This document shows, in pieces, positions 1-5,680 of a stretch of 5,967 nt of DNA. The stretch is from Candidatus Thalassarchaeaceae archaeon. Its GTDB lineage: Archaea; Thermoplasmatota; Poseidoniia; Poseidoniales; Thalassarchaeaceae. Location: positions 1 through 5,967 of the forward strand of contig JASMAJ010000057.1 of NCBI GenBank assembly GCA_030754395.1, read 5' to 3'. The position numbers were made by a program, and so were the translations under genes. The notes beneath the pieces are model-generated. The model saw nothing but the letters and a program-made list of their open reading frames with translations, searched no databases and was not told where the DNA came from. The stretch's first letter is position 1. Each line of letters starts with the position of its first letter.

Positions 1-67
1 TACAAGCGATGCACAACATATCTTGACTGACCCCGAAATAGGCGAGTATTTCCTTGGGTCTCACTAA
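1..67 (+). CDS. C-terminal end of a probable ABC transporter ATP-binding protein (partial)
   Basis: Only the last 21 codons are in the window (reading frame starts at base 2, TAA stop at 65-67). The peptide ends ILTDPEIGEYFLGSH. This resembles the C-terminal tail of branched-chain amino acid (LivF/LivG) and LptB-type ABC ATPases, which commonly ends in a form like ILxDPxVxxxYLG plus a few residues. In that family the protein is a cytoplasmic ATPase that powers a membrane permease. No Walker or signature motif is inside the window, so the call rests on this tail alone and cannot separate LivF, LivG or LptB-like members. The gene converges on the minus-strand hydrolase with one base between the two stop codons, so the transcripts probably overlap at their 3' ends. 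Confidence 0.55.
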   Translation, partial: TSDAQHILTDPEIGEYFLGSH

Positions 68-68
68 T

Positions 69-680
69 TCAATGACTCAATACTCGTTCTACCGCTAATG
101 GTATGTAGTGCAGAGATTCGGATAATCGATGGCTATCTTCAACTTCAATAAGTTCAATCATGTTGTTTCTTGCTGCAACTCGGCGAGAATATTCGATGGG
201 TACCACATCATCAGATAAGCCGTGAATGATAGTTGTCGGATGTGAAATCATAGGCCATGACATTTCATCTGCAGAGGTCATAAAATCCCAAGCGAAATTT
301 ACTTCATGACCCAATCCATGATGAAAATAGGCATGCGAGTCAGTTTCTTCCCATTCGATTATACCTGCAGCCCCAACGGTATTACGAAAGTTTTCAGCAA
401 GACCAAAGGCAGGAGCCAATAACACAAGTCTGAGACTAGAATTGGTCATTCTTGCAGCAGCATTAGCCACCGCTAATCCTCCATAAGAAGATCCCATGAT
501 GACCTCTAAGTCAGGATTTTCTTCAATTGCTTGGATTACAATTGAGACATGCTCTGCAATAGCCCAACCCTGAGAATTCATTTCAGGAGAGACTACATCC
601 CATCCTAATTCATTCGCTAGGTAAGTTGGTTTTGTTCCGTCTGGTCGACCTTCCAATCCATGAGCCCAGAGAACTTTCAC
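69..680 (-). CDS. Small alpha/beta-hydrolase fold protein (YqiA/UPF0227-like esterase type)
   Basis: A 203-residue cytoplasmic protein with the marks of a minimal alpha/beta hydrolase. It begins directly with strand beta-1 and the oxyanion-side motif HGLEG (residues 7-11). The nucleophile elbow is GSSYGG (63-68), giving Ser65 as nucleophile. The probable acid is Asp158 in HGLSDDVVP (153-161), and the probable catalytic histidine is His184 in DSHRL. The triad is therefore complete and in the usual order. The size and the short cap resemble the YqiA/UPF0227 group of small esterases; the natural substrate cannot be read from sequence. Translation starts at GTG (678-680 on the complement). This start is supported because beta-1 follows immediately and a GGGGTGA ribosome site lies four bases upstream, overlapping the stop of the preceding PPC-domain gene. 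The four-base gap implies co-transcription and probably translational coupling with that gene. There is no signal peptide. Confidence 0.85.
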   Translation of the reverse strand: MKVLWAHGLEGRPDGTKPTYLANELGWDVVSPEMNSQGWAIAEHVSIVIQAIEENPDLEVIMGSSYGGLAVANAAARMTNSSLRLVLLAPAFGLAENFRNTVGAAGIIEWEETDSHAYFHHGLGHEVNFAWDFMTSADEMSWPMISHPTTIIHGLSDDVVPIEYSRRVAARNNMIELIEVEDSHRLSESLHYIPLAVERVLSH

Positions 681-684
681 TGAT

Positions 685-691
685 TCACCCC
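685..691 (-). promoter_or_regulatory. Ribosome binding site for the GTG-started hydrolase
   Basis: The minus strand reads GGGGTGA, then ATCA, then the GTG start. GGTGA matches the core of the archaeal anti-Shine-Dalgarno complement. The site includes the TGA stop of the upstream PPC-domain gene, so ribosomes ending there are placed at the next start. It is the clearest ribosome site in the window and decides the GTG start. Confidence 0.6.
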
Positions 692-1113
692 TGTTGACAA
701 AGATTCAGCGCTACGAATTGACTCTGTGTTTTCTCACGATTCATTATATTAGGATCTAGAACTCTAAGATGAATTTCAGCCACAACATGAATTGTCGCCT
801 CCAATAGATGCCCTCCATGTACAATATGGCCATCATCAGATAGCAATATGTGAATGTGCGTGAATGGCCCATCAGGACCTGGTGCCAGATTTCCTTGTGT
901 AGAGAGTAGTTCCATAGGTCCGCTATGTGTAACGGTCTGATAAATTCCATTTGAGCCTAGGAACCCTATCTCGATATCACGAACCCGACCGATGCCACTA
1001 GTGATGGAGGCGCATGTGACTCCATACTCGGTTAGACTTTTGATCGAAGCATGAATTTCATCTCCTGGATCGAGCCTCAAAATCACATCGTCACCGTCTC
1101 TCGCATATTCCAT
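685..1113 (-). CDS. PPC/DUF296-domain protein
   Basis: A 142-residue single-domain protein of the PPC (plant and prokaryote conserved, DUF296) family. Landmarks in order are LRLDPGDEIHASI (12-24), a G-I-G turn following ASITSG (35-42), PMELLSTQGNLA (66-77), the histidine motif THIHI (85-89), and VHGGHL (98-103) followed by an AEIHLRVL strand (112-119). His86, His88 and His102 are the conserved histidines that in structures of this family cluster in the trimer and can hold a metal. In plants the domain occurs in AT-hook DNA-binding proteins. Stand-alone prokaryotic members have no settled biochemical role, and this one has no AT-hook or other attached DNA-binding segment, so a regulator role is not shown. 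It is the first gene of a two-gene minus-strand unit, four bases ahead of the hydrolase. The ATG at 1111-1113 (complement) is preceded by GGATGAC, at most a weak ribosome site. It is divergent from mcm. Confidence 0.85.
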   Translation of the reverse strand: MEYARDGDDVILRLDPGDEIHASIKSLTEYGVTCASITSGIGRVRDIEIGFLGSNGIYQTVTHSGPMELLSTQGNLAPGPDGPFTHIHILLSDDGHIVHGGHLLEATIHVVAEIHLRVLDPNIMNREKTQSQFVALNLCQQG

Positions 1114-1119
1114 GTCATC

Positions 1120-1184
1120 CGATTAGGGGGGTCATTCTTCAATCCCACTCAAGGTATCTTTCCTCTGTATTTGGCGCCTAATCG
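1120..1184. repeat. Inverted repeat CGATTAGG / CCTAATCG upstream of the PPC gene
   Basis: Perfect 8-bp arms lie at 1120-1127 and 1177-1184, separated by 49 bases. The left arm is six bases from the PPC start codon and runs into a GGGGGG tract (1126-1131). The right arm lies next to the proposed minus-strand TATA position. Paired operator half-sites flanking the PPC promoter are possible, but an 8-bp match at this distance can also arise by chance. Confidence 0.3.
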
Positions 1185-1191
1185 AAACAAC

Positions 1192-1211
1192 TTGCAGTGG
1201 AAGTCCGCAGG
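1192..1211 (+). repeat. Degenerate second copy of the ORB-like motif
   Basis: TTGCAGTGGAAGT followed by CCGCAGG aligns with bases 1244-1261 as TxCA, one base, TGGAA, one base, T, then GCAGG. That is 14 identities in 18 aligned positions with one two-base gap, in the same orientation and 52 bases upstream. The imperfect dyad TTGCA-G-TGGAA is kept, but the long G-run of the other copy is missing. Two related motifs in one short non-coding region make a protein-binding role more plausible than one alone. Confidence 0.35.
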
Positions 1212-1236
1212 CTTACATTTCAACGCCGTCCTGCGG
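1205..1236. repeat. Inverted repeat (hairpin) CCGCAGG / CCTGCGG
   Basis: Perfect 7-bp GC-rich arms (1205-1211 and 1230-1236) enclose an 18-base loop. The left arm overlaps the end of the degenerate ORB-like copy. No T-run follows, so it does not look like a terminator. It could be a dyad for a DNA-binding protein; stability as RNA is moderate because of the loop size. Confidence 0.35.
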
Positions 1237-1243
1237 GAAAAGT

Positions 1244-1266
1244 CTCCAATGGAAATGCAGGGGTGG
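1244..1266 (+). other. Origin recognition box (ORB)-like element
   Basis: The sequence reads CTCCA-AT-GGAAA-TGCA-GGGGTGG. Archaeal ORB elements bound by Orc1/Cdc6 have a short imperfect dyad of the type TTCCAnnGGAAA followed within a few bases by a G-rich string. Here the dyad TCCA-AT-GGA is intact, the A-tract after it is present, and the G-string begins four bases later. The resemblance is by eye to the family consensus as I remember it; no score was computed. Position beside the helicase gene fits either an origin or control of mcm by an initiator protein. No orc1/cdc6 gene is in the window, which weakens the origin reading. Confidence 0.35.
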
Positions 1267-1294
1267 AATATTGTATCCAAACTGTTCATAGACT

Positions 1295-1315
1295 GCGTCG
1301 GAACACTTCCGATGC
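1295..1315 (+). promoter_or_regulatory. Strong hairpin or dyad immediately upstream of mcm
   Basis: GCGTCGGAA (1295-1303) pairs with TTCCGATGC (1307-1315) around the three-base loop CAC. There are nine pairs, one of them G-T, and the inner six form a perfect inverted repeat. The structure ends 16 bases before the mcm ATG. If transcription starts about 25 bases after the AATATT at 1267-1272, the hairpin would form the very 5' end of the mcm mRNA. It may be an operator on DNA or a translation-affecting leader hairpin on RNA. There is no downstream T-run to suggest termination. Confidence 0.45.
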
Positions 1316-1331
1316 CCGGCGGCGATAATCG

Positions 1332-3488
1332 ATGACAATGGCAGCACATGATTCCTCTGCGCGGTGGCGCACTTTCCTTACTGAGGCAAAGGAATCTGAG
1401 ATAGCATTACTACTCTCTAAACAGGCCGAATCCCCTGTACTCATTGTAGATTTTCATGAGTTACAAACTTTCGATCCCGAGTTCGCTGAAGATGTTCTTT
1501 CCGATCCTAGAAAAATTCTCAATAATGGGCGCAATACCTTGAATGAGATATGTAGAGAACGGGGGGAGGATCTCGATTGTTTACTTCGAGTTGGTGAATT
1601 ACCAAAGGACAGCCGTCGCGAATTACGAGATGTTGGTAGTTCCGATATTGAACGATTGAGGAGTGCAGAAGTTATTATCACAAAAATTAGCGAAATAAAA
1701 CCCCGAATCCATAGAGCAGTTTTCCAGTGTGAGAATTGTGGACACACAGTAGAAATGATACAGGAGAATGAGAGGGAAATGAAGGAACCTCTTCGCTGTC
1801 CTCCAGAAACTGGTTGTGGAGAGGCAGCAGGCCGTAGTGGAGGAACCCGCTTCAACCTTGTAATGAACATCTCAAGGATGGTAAACAACCAATGGATTGA
1901 GGTTCAGGAGGTTCCTGAAAACGTACCTAGTGGCGCTCAACCTTCTCGTGGTCATGTTCTTGTTGAAGGTGACATGGTGAATAAGCATCTTCCAGGTCAA
2001 AGAGTGGTTGTCAATGTAATTCCAGTAGTACATTCTGAAATCAAACGTAATCGCAAGACACCGATGTTTGATATCATCTATCACCTTGTAAGTTCAGAGC
2101 ATGAAAGTACACCGTTTACCGAAATAAAAATTTCCGACGAAGATCGTGAAACTATTATTGAAATTTCGAATCGACCGGATTTACTTCAGATAATGCAACG
2201 CTCAATCGCTCCTTCTGTATATGCAACAGGTGTAATGCACTTCGTAAAACGTTCTTTGGCTCTGCAGTTATTCGGAGGCGTATCACGTGTTAATAGGGAT
2301 GCAACAAGGTCACGAGGAGATATTCATATTCTATTAATGGGAGATCCAGGTGTTGCGAAATCTCAACTATTGACTTACATGTCTAAACTTTCTCCTCGAG
2401 GAATGTTTGCTACTGGAGGAGGAGTATCAGGAGCTGGACTTACTGCTGCTGCTGTGCGAGACGATTTTGGTGGAGGAGGGCGCTTTGCTTTAGAAGCAGG
2501 AGTATTACCTCTATCCGATCGTGGTATGGCTGCTATTGATGAGTTCGACAAAATCAGTGAAGAGGATCGTCGAACCATGCATCCTGCTATGGAACAGCAA
2601 CGTCTTGATGTGTCGAAGGGAGGCGTCAAAGCAACCTTGAATACTCGCTGTTCCATTCTTGCTGCGGCTAATCCTAAAGAAGGCAGATTTACCAAACGTG
2701 GACCTAATGAGAGTGTAATGAGGTCATTCAATGAAACTGGTCTTCCACCACCTTTGGCATCCCGATTCGATATAATTTGGATGCTTAGAGATGAGGTCAG
2801 AGTCGAAGATGATGAAAGAATTGCGAGACACATTCTCGCAGTTCGAACTGATGGAGTTAGTGAGATGAAAATAGATGAGGCGATGGAATATGACCTCCGC
2901 GAAGAAAACGAAGGTAAAATTTTCATGCAAGGAGTAGATGGCTCTGATCATCTCTCAATCGAATTCCTAAGAAAGTATATTGCATATGCAAAGCGAAATA
3001 TCCATCCCGATTTGAATGATGACGCCAAAGCAATGATTCTCGAATATTATACTAATGAGCGCCAGTCTTTTGGAAGGGAAGATCAGTATGGAGAGGCCGA
3101 GGTAATTCCAATCACCCCCCGTGCTCTTGAGGCCCTTATTCGACTGACTGAAGCCAATGCTCGCATGAATCTGCGTCAAACTGCAACTGCCGATGATGCC
3201 AAAATGTCACTTGCAGTATTCCGTCATTGGCGCGAAGAATCAGGAATCGAAGACGAATCAGAATTAATCTCCGGTGTCTCAGTCAGACAAAGAAATTCGA
3301 ATCAAATAGTTCGCACCGCAATACGTGACATATGTCATCAAAGAGGAATAGCAACTCTGACTGATGTTCTGAATCGTTGTGAACCAAAAGGCATCAGTGA
3401 GTTCCAAGTTGAAGAGGTGATTTCCAAGATGCTTCAGGCTGGTGAATTGTTTAGTCCCGTCAATGGAGAGTACTCCTTCGCCCGTTGA
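1332..3488 (+). CDS. mcm: Replicative DNA helicase MCM
   Basis: A complete 718-residue archaeal MCM, the ATP-driven hexameric 3'-5' helicase that unwinds DNA at the replication fork. The N-terminal domain carries a zinc-binding module with Cys133, Cys136, Cys156 and Cys162 (CxxC, 19 residues, CxxxxxC), followed by the OB-fold. The AAA+ core has Walker A GDPGVAKS (337-344), the helix-2 insert around TGGGVSGAGLTAAAVRDD (361-378), Walker B AIDEFDK (401-407), MEQQ (420-423), the pre-sensor-1 hairpin KGGVKATLNTR (429-439), sensor 1 AAANPKEGRF (444-453, Asn447), the arginine finger LASRFD (Arg478) and a sensor-2 segment ITPRALEALIRL (594-605). A C-terminal winged helix occupies about 655-718. No key residue is missing, and no intein interrupts Walker A, a site where some archaeal MCMs carry one. 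A TAA lies in frame at 1326-1328, so the start is ATG 1332 or ATG 1338; no good ribosome site distinguishes them. gatE follows after four bases. Confidence 0.97.
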   Translation: MTMAAHDSSARWRTFLTEAKESEIALLLSKQAESPVLIVDFHELQTFDPEFAEDVLSDPRKILNNGRNTLNEICRERGEDLDCLLRVGELPKDSRRELRDVGSSDIERLRSAEVIITKISEIKPRIHRAVFQCENCGHTVEMIQENEREMKEPLRCPPETGCGEAAGRSGGTRFNLVMNISRMVNNQWIEVQEVPENVPSGAQPSRGHVLVEGDMVNKHLPGQRVVVNVIPVVHSEIKRNRKTPMFDIIYHLVSSEHESTPFTEIKISDEDRETIIEISNRPDLLQIMQRSIAPSVYATGVMHFVKRSLALQLFGGVSRVNRDATRSRGDIHILLMGDPGVAKSQLLTYMSKLSPRGMFATGGGVSGAGLTAAAVRDDFGGGGRFALEAGVLPLSDRGMAAIDEFDKISEEDRRTMHPAMEQQRLDVSKGGVKATLNTRCSILAAANPKEGRFTKRGPNESVMRSFNETGLPPPLASRFDIIWMLRDEVRVEDDERIARHILAVRTDGVSEMKIDEAMEYDLREENEGKIFMQGVDGSDHLSIEFLRKYIAYAKRNIHPDLNDDAKAMILEYYTNERQSFGREDQYGEAEVIPITPRALEALIRLTEANARMNLRQTATADDAKMSLAVFRHWREESGIEDESELISGVSVRQRNSNQIVRTAIRDICHQRGIATLTDVLNRCEPKGISEFQVEEVISKMLQAGELFSPVNGEYSFAR

Positions 3489-3492
3489 GCCT

Positions 3493-5634
3493 ATGAGCGA
3501 TGACCATCCGCTCATGTACGTGGGTGCCACACAACCTATCGGAGACGAGGACACCCCTTCATCTCTTGACCCCGTTAGTTTGGGCTTCATGTGTGGCCTT
3601 GAAATCCATCAACAACTAGCCACAGGTAAGCTACATTCACGGATGCCCAGTCGTCTTTTTGAAATGGGAATTGATGAAATTCCTAATTCTTGGAATCGTC
3701 AAAGTCGCCGTCTTAGAGCAGCCCAAGGAGAAGGAGGGAGAGTTGATGTTGCAGCACGCTTTGAAGCCCAAAGAAATCGCTCATTCGTCTACGTCCAATC
3801 GCCTAACTCGGGCTTAATTGAACTCGATGAAGCTCCTCCTCTTCGTCATGATCAGAAAGCCGTCGATGCCGCTCTGACAATTTCTGCTATGATGGGTGCC
3901 AAACCAGTTCCTTCCCTACAGGCAATGCGTAAGACCGTAGTTGATGGTTCCAATACGAGTGGATTTCAGCGAACCACATTAATTGCAACAGATGGCTCAA
4001 TCCAAACAGAATCTGGTGATGTAGGAGTGGATGTCATATGCTTGGAGGAGGATTCTGCTCGTAAGCTCGACACACAGTCTTCTGATAATGGAGAAGTTGT
4101 CATCTACACACTAGACAGACTCGGAGTTCCATTGGTGGAAATCGCCACCGCACCCGATGTGCAGACACCCGAGCACGCTAAACAAACAGCTCTCGCTCTA
4201 GGAACCATGCTGCGCGACACTAGGATGGTTCGCAGAGGTCTTGGAAGTATTCGTCAAGATTTGAATGTCAGCATAGCATGTGGCGATCGTGTTGAAATCA
4301 AGGGTTGCCAAGACCTTGATTGGATTCCAAAAATCATCCGGCTAGAAATGGCCCGTCAATTGCACATGTATCGTTTGGCCAACGAACTCAGAGAGGAAGC
4401 AGGTCTCCCTGAACTTCCAGCTGATCGTCGCGATGACCAACTTCCGATAGAAAATAGAGTTGCAAAGGCAGCATCTGCCCGTATTCCAATGGTTATTCAT
4501 GACACTACCGAAATCTTTGCTGATTGTTCATCAACTATGATTGAGAGATCACTCAGCAAAGGTTCAGTTGTAAAAGCGGTAATAATTCCAGGATTTGCAG
4601 GCAAAATAGGTAGTAAACAAATGGATAATGAAGACTCACAACTGCCACGACTTGGACGCGAACTAGCCAGCGCAGCAAAACTTGCAGGAGTGGCCGGTAT
4701 TTTCCATTCAGACGAATTGCCTGCCTACGGTGTCGAAATACAGCAAGTAGAATCTGTACGAAACACACTCAATCTATCTGAGACTGATGCATTCGTTCTC
4801 TGTGTAGCTCCTGAATGGCAGGCGGATTTAGCACTTGAATCAGTGATATTCCGTGCTAGAAATGCGTATCATCGAATTCCGAAGGAGGTTCGAAATGTCG
4901 TAATTCGAAAGGGCGCGCCAGAGGATGGAACTACTACCGCTATGCGACCACTTCCAGGAGGTGCTAGGATGTATCCCGAGACTGACATACCAGTTTTCCA
5001 TCTTCAAGAAGATAGATGGAGCAATATCTCAAATAATCTTCCACTCAATAGGAATCAGAGAATTGAGAGATTGAGTACCTATGACATATCTGATAACCAA
5101 GCCGAAGCCCTCCTTGGTGCAGAACTTGATGATGTTCTAGTGTCAGCAGTTGAAGGTGATGATTTTGGCACACCTAGCGTACCGGCTAAAGCAATGGCTT
5201 CTCTTTTATTGGACAATACTAGATCTGAAATTGTGGAAGGAACTGATCTATCAATTTCCGAGGTGACTTGGCCGATTCTGACTCTTTCACTTTACGCGCG
5301 CGAAGAATCACTCATCACTAGAGAGGGCCTAGTGCCAATGACTAGAGCCTTGCTTCTTGAAGGCCCCTCACTCGCTTCCGCTTCCTTTGATGACTGTATG
5401 AAATGGTTCGCCGAGAAAGCCGAATCTGAGGGACTAACACCAGCTGATAGTAGCGCAGTGGAGGATGCAGTCGATGCCATTCTATCCGAACGCGCCGAAT
5501 TCGTTCAAGAACGAGGCATGGCTGCTGTTGGCCCTCTAATGGGTATGGTGATGAGTAAACTAGGTGGTTCAGCCGATGGAAAACAAGTTAGTCAAATTCT
5601 CAAACAAAAGATAGGCGAACTTCTACAAGAGTGA
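3493..5634 (+). CDS. gatE: Glutamyl-tRNA(Gln) amidotransferase subunit E
   Basis: GatE of the archaeal GatDE complex, a cytoplasmic enzyme that activates Glu on misacylated Glu-tRNA(Gln) and amidates it with ammonia supplied by GatD. The 713-residue protein has the GatB/GatE catalytic core from CGLEIHQQL (34-42), through RKTVVDGSNTSGFQRT (146-161), LEEDSAR (184-190), LDRLGVPLVEIATAPD (207-222), IRQDLNVSI (253-261) and VEIKGCQDL (267-275). A GAD (AspRS-like) insert occupies roughly 340-445. It separates GatE from GatB. GARMYPETDIP (490-500) is a further family signature, and the YqeY-like tail ends in RGMAAVGPLMGMVMSKLGG (674-692). It is longer than the roughly 620 residues typical of the family, partly through an N-terminal extension of about 30 residues. 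The usual KLFCxCP is here KLHSRMP (46-52). I chose ATG 3493, four bases after the mcm stop. GTG 3442 and ATG 3463, both inside mcm, and ATG 3514 are alternatives; none has a clear ribosome site. gatD is not in the window. Confidence 0.95.
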   Translation: MSDDHPLMYVGATQPIGDEDTPSSLDPVSLGFMCGLEIHQQLATGKLHSRMPSRLFEMGIDEIPNSWNRQSRRLRAAQGEGGRVDVAARFEAQRNRSFVYVQSPNSGLIELDEAPPLRHDQKAVDAALTISAMMGAKPVPSLQAMRKTVVDGSNTSGFQRTTLIATDGSIQTESGDVGVDVICLEEDSARKLDTQSSDNGEVVIYTLDRLGVPLVEIATAPDVQTPEHAKQTALALGTMLRDTRMVRRGLGSIRQDLNVSIACGDRVEIKGCQDLDWIPKIIRLEMARQLHMYRLANELREEAGLPELPADRRDDQLPIENRVAKAASARIPMVIHDTTEIFADCSSTMIERSLSKGSVVKAVIIPGFAGKIGSKQMDNEDSQLPRLGRELASAAKLAGVAGIFHSDELPAYGVEIQQVESVRNTLNLSETDAFVLCVAPEWQADLALESVIFRARNAYHRIPKEVRNVVIRKGAPEDGTTTAMRPLPGGARMYPETDIPVFHLQEDRWSNISNNLPLNRNQRIERLSTYDISDNQAEALLGAELDDVLVSAVEGDDFGTPSVPAKAMASLLLDNTRSEIVEGTDLSISEVTWPILTLSLYAREESLITREGLVPMTRALLLEGPSLASASFDDCMKWFAEKAESEGLTPADSSAVEDAVDAILSERAEFVQERGMAAVGPLMGMVMSKLGGSADGKQVSQILKQKIGELLQE

Positions 5635-5649
5635 ATCTACCTGTTACAT

Positions 5650-5667
5650 TGATAGACTACTCTATCA
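5650..5667 (+). terminator. Short perfect hairpin after gatE, possible terminator or attenuator
   Basis: TGATAGA (5650-5656) and TCTATCA (5661-5667) are perfect 7-bp arms around the four-base loop CTAC, starting 15 bases after the gatE stop and ending 13 bases before the next start. Only a weak T-rich stretch (CTATTT) follows, and the stem is AT-rich. Archaeal termination depends mainly on T-tracts, so this may instead be an operator dyad for the downstream gene or an mRNA processing site. Confidence 0.35.
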
Positions 5668-5680
5668 GACATCTATTTCC

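Larger units (their letters stand above)
1114..1331. promoter_or_regulatory. Divergent intergenic region between the PPC gene and mcm; candidate replication origin or shared promoter region
   Basis: These 218 bases separate two divergent genes and must hold both promoters. I see an origin-recognition-box-like sequence (1244-1266), a degenerate second copy (1192-1211), and inverted repeats at 1120-1127/1177-1184, 1205-1211/1230-1236 and 1295-1303/1307-1315. A short near-palindrome, CGATAATCG, abuts the mcm start (1323-1331). Weak TATA candidates are AATATT (1267-1272) for mcm and, on the minus strand, AAATAC (1167-1172) for the PPC gene. Each lies about 55-65 bases from its start codon, so leaders of roughly 30 nt would be expected. 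Neither is a strong match. An open reading frame crosses the region on the plus strand and ends in an ATGA overlap with mcm, but it is not convincing as a gene. No tRNA or SRP RNA signature was seen. Confidence 0.5.

Noticed and set aside
1114..1331. A tRNA, SRP RNA or other known structured RNA in the intergenic region
   Set aside because: No cloverleaf with a GTTC-type T-loop and no SRP helix 8 core was found on either strand. The hairpins present are separate and do not form a recognisable known fold.
1051..1335. A 94-codon plus-strand open frame ending in an ATGA overlap with the mcm start
   Set aside because: Its first third is antisense to the conserved start of the PPC gene, it matches no family I know, and the region it crosses is dense in dyads expected of regulatory DNA. 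The ATGA overlap is a mild point in its favour. A shorter version from ATG 1249 (28 codons) cannot be excluded but has no other support.
1149..1349. A minus-strand 66-codon open frame across the intergenic region and the mcm start
   Set aside because: It overlaps the start of mcm, shows no recognisable family features, and would end before the PPC gene with no clear ribosome site. It is most likely a chance opening.
2332..2380. Possible intein in the MCM Walker A region
   Set aside because: GDPGVAKS is continuous and the flanking helicase sequence reads through without an insertion, so no intein is present.
3442..3492. GTG 3442 as the gatE start
   Set aside because: It would place 17 unconserved codons inside the mcm winged-helix coding region without a ribosome site. 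ATG 3493 just after the mcm stop is simpler. The conserved core only begins near residue 30 of that shorter form.
1454..3590. Several long antisense open frames opposite mcm (for example 2375-2926)
   Set aside because: Their products are low-complexity, Ser/Arg/Pro-rich or otherwise unlike real proteins, and they mirror the conserved helicase core. They are shadows of mcm codon usage.
4126..4149. Further ORB-like dyads inside gatE (TTCCATTGG near 4128, TTCCAATGG near 4486)
   Set aside because: They encode conserved or ordinary protein sequence and have no following G-run, so they are treated as chance matches. They show that the dyad alone is not specific.
3493..5634. GatB (of GatCAB) instead of GatE
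   Set aside because: The GAD-type insert, the GARMYPETDIP signature, a length above 700 residues and the archaeal neighbour mcm all point to GatE; GatB is about 480 residues and lacks the insert.
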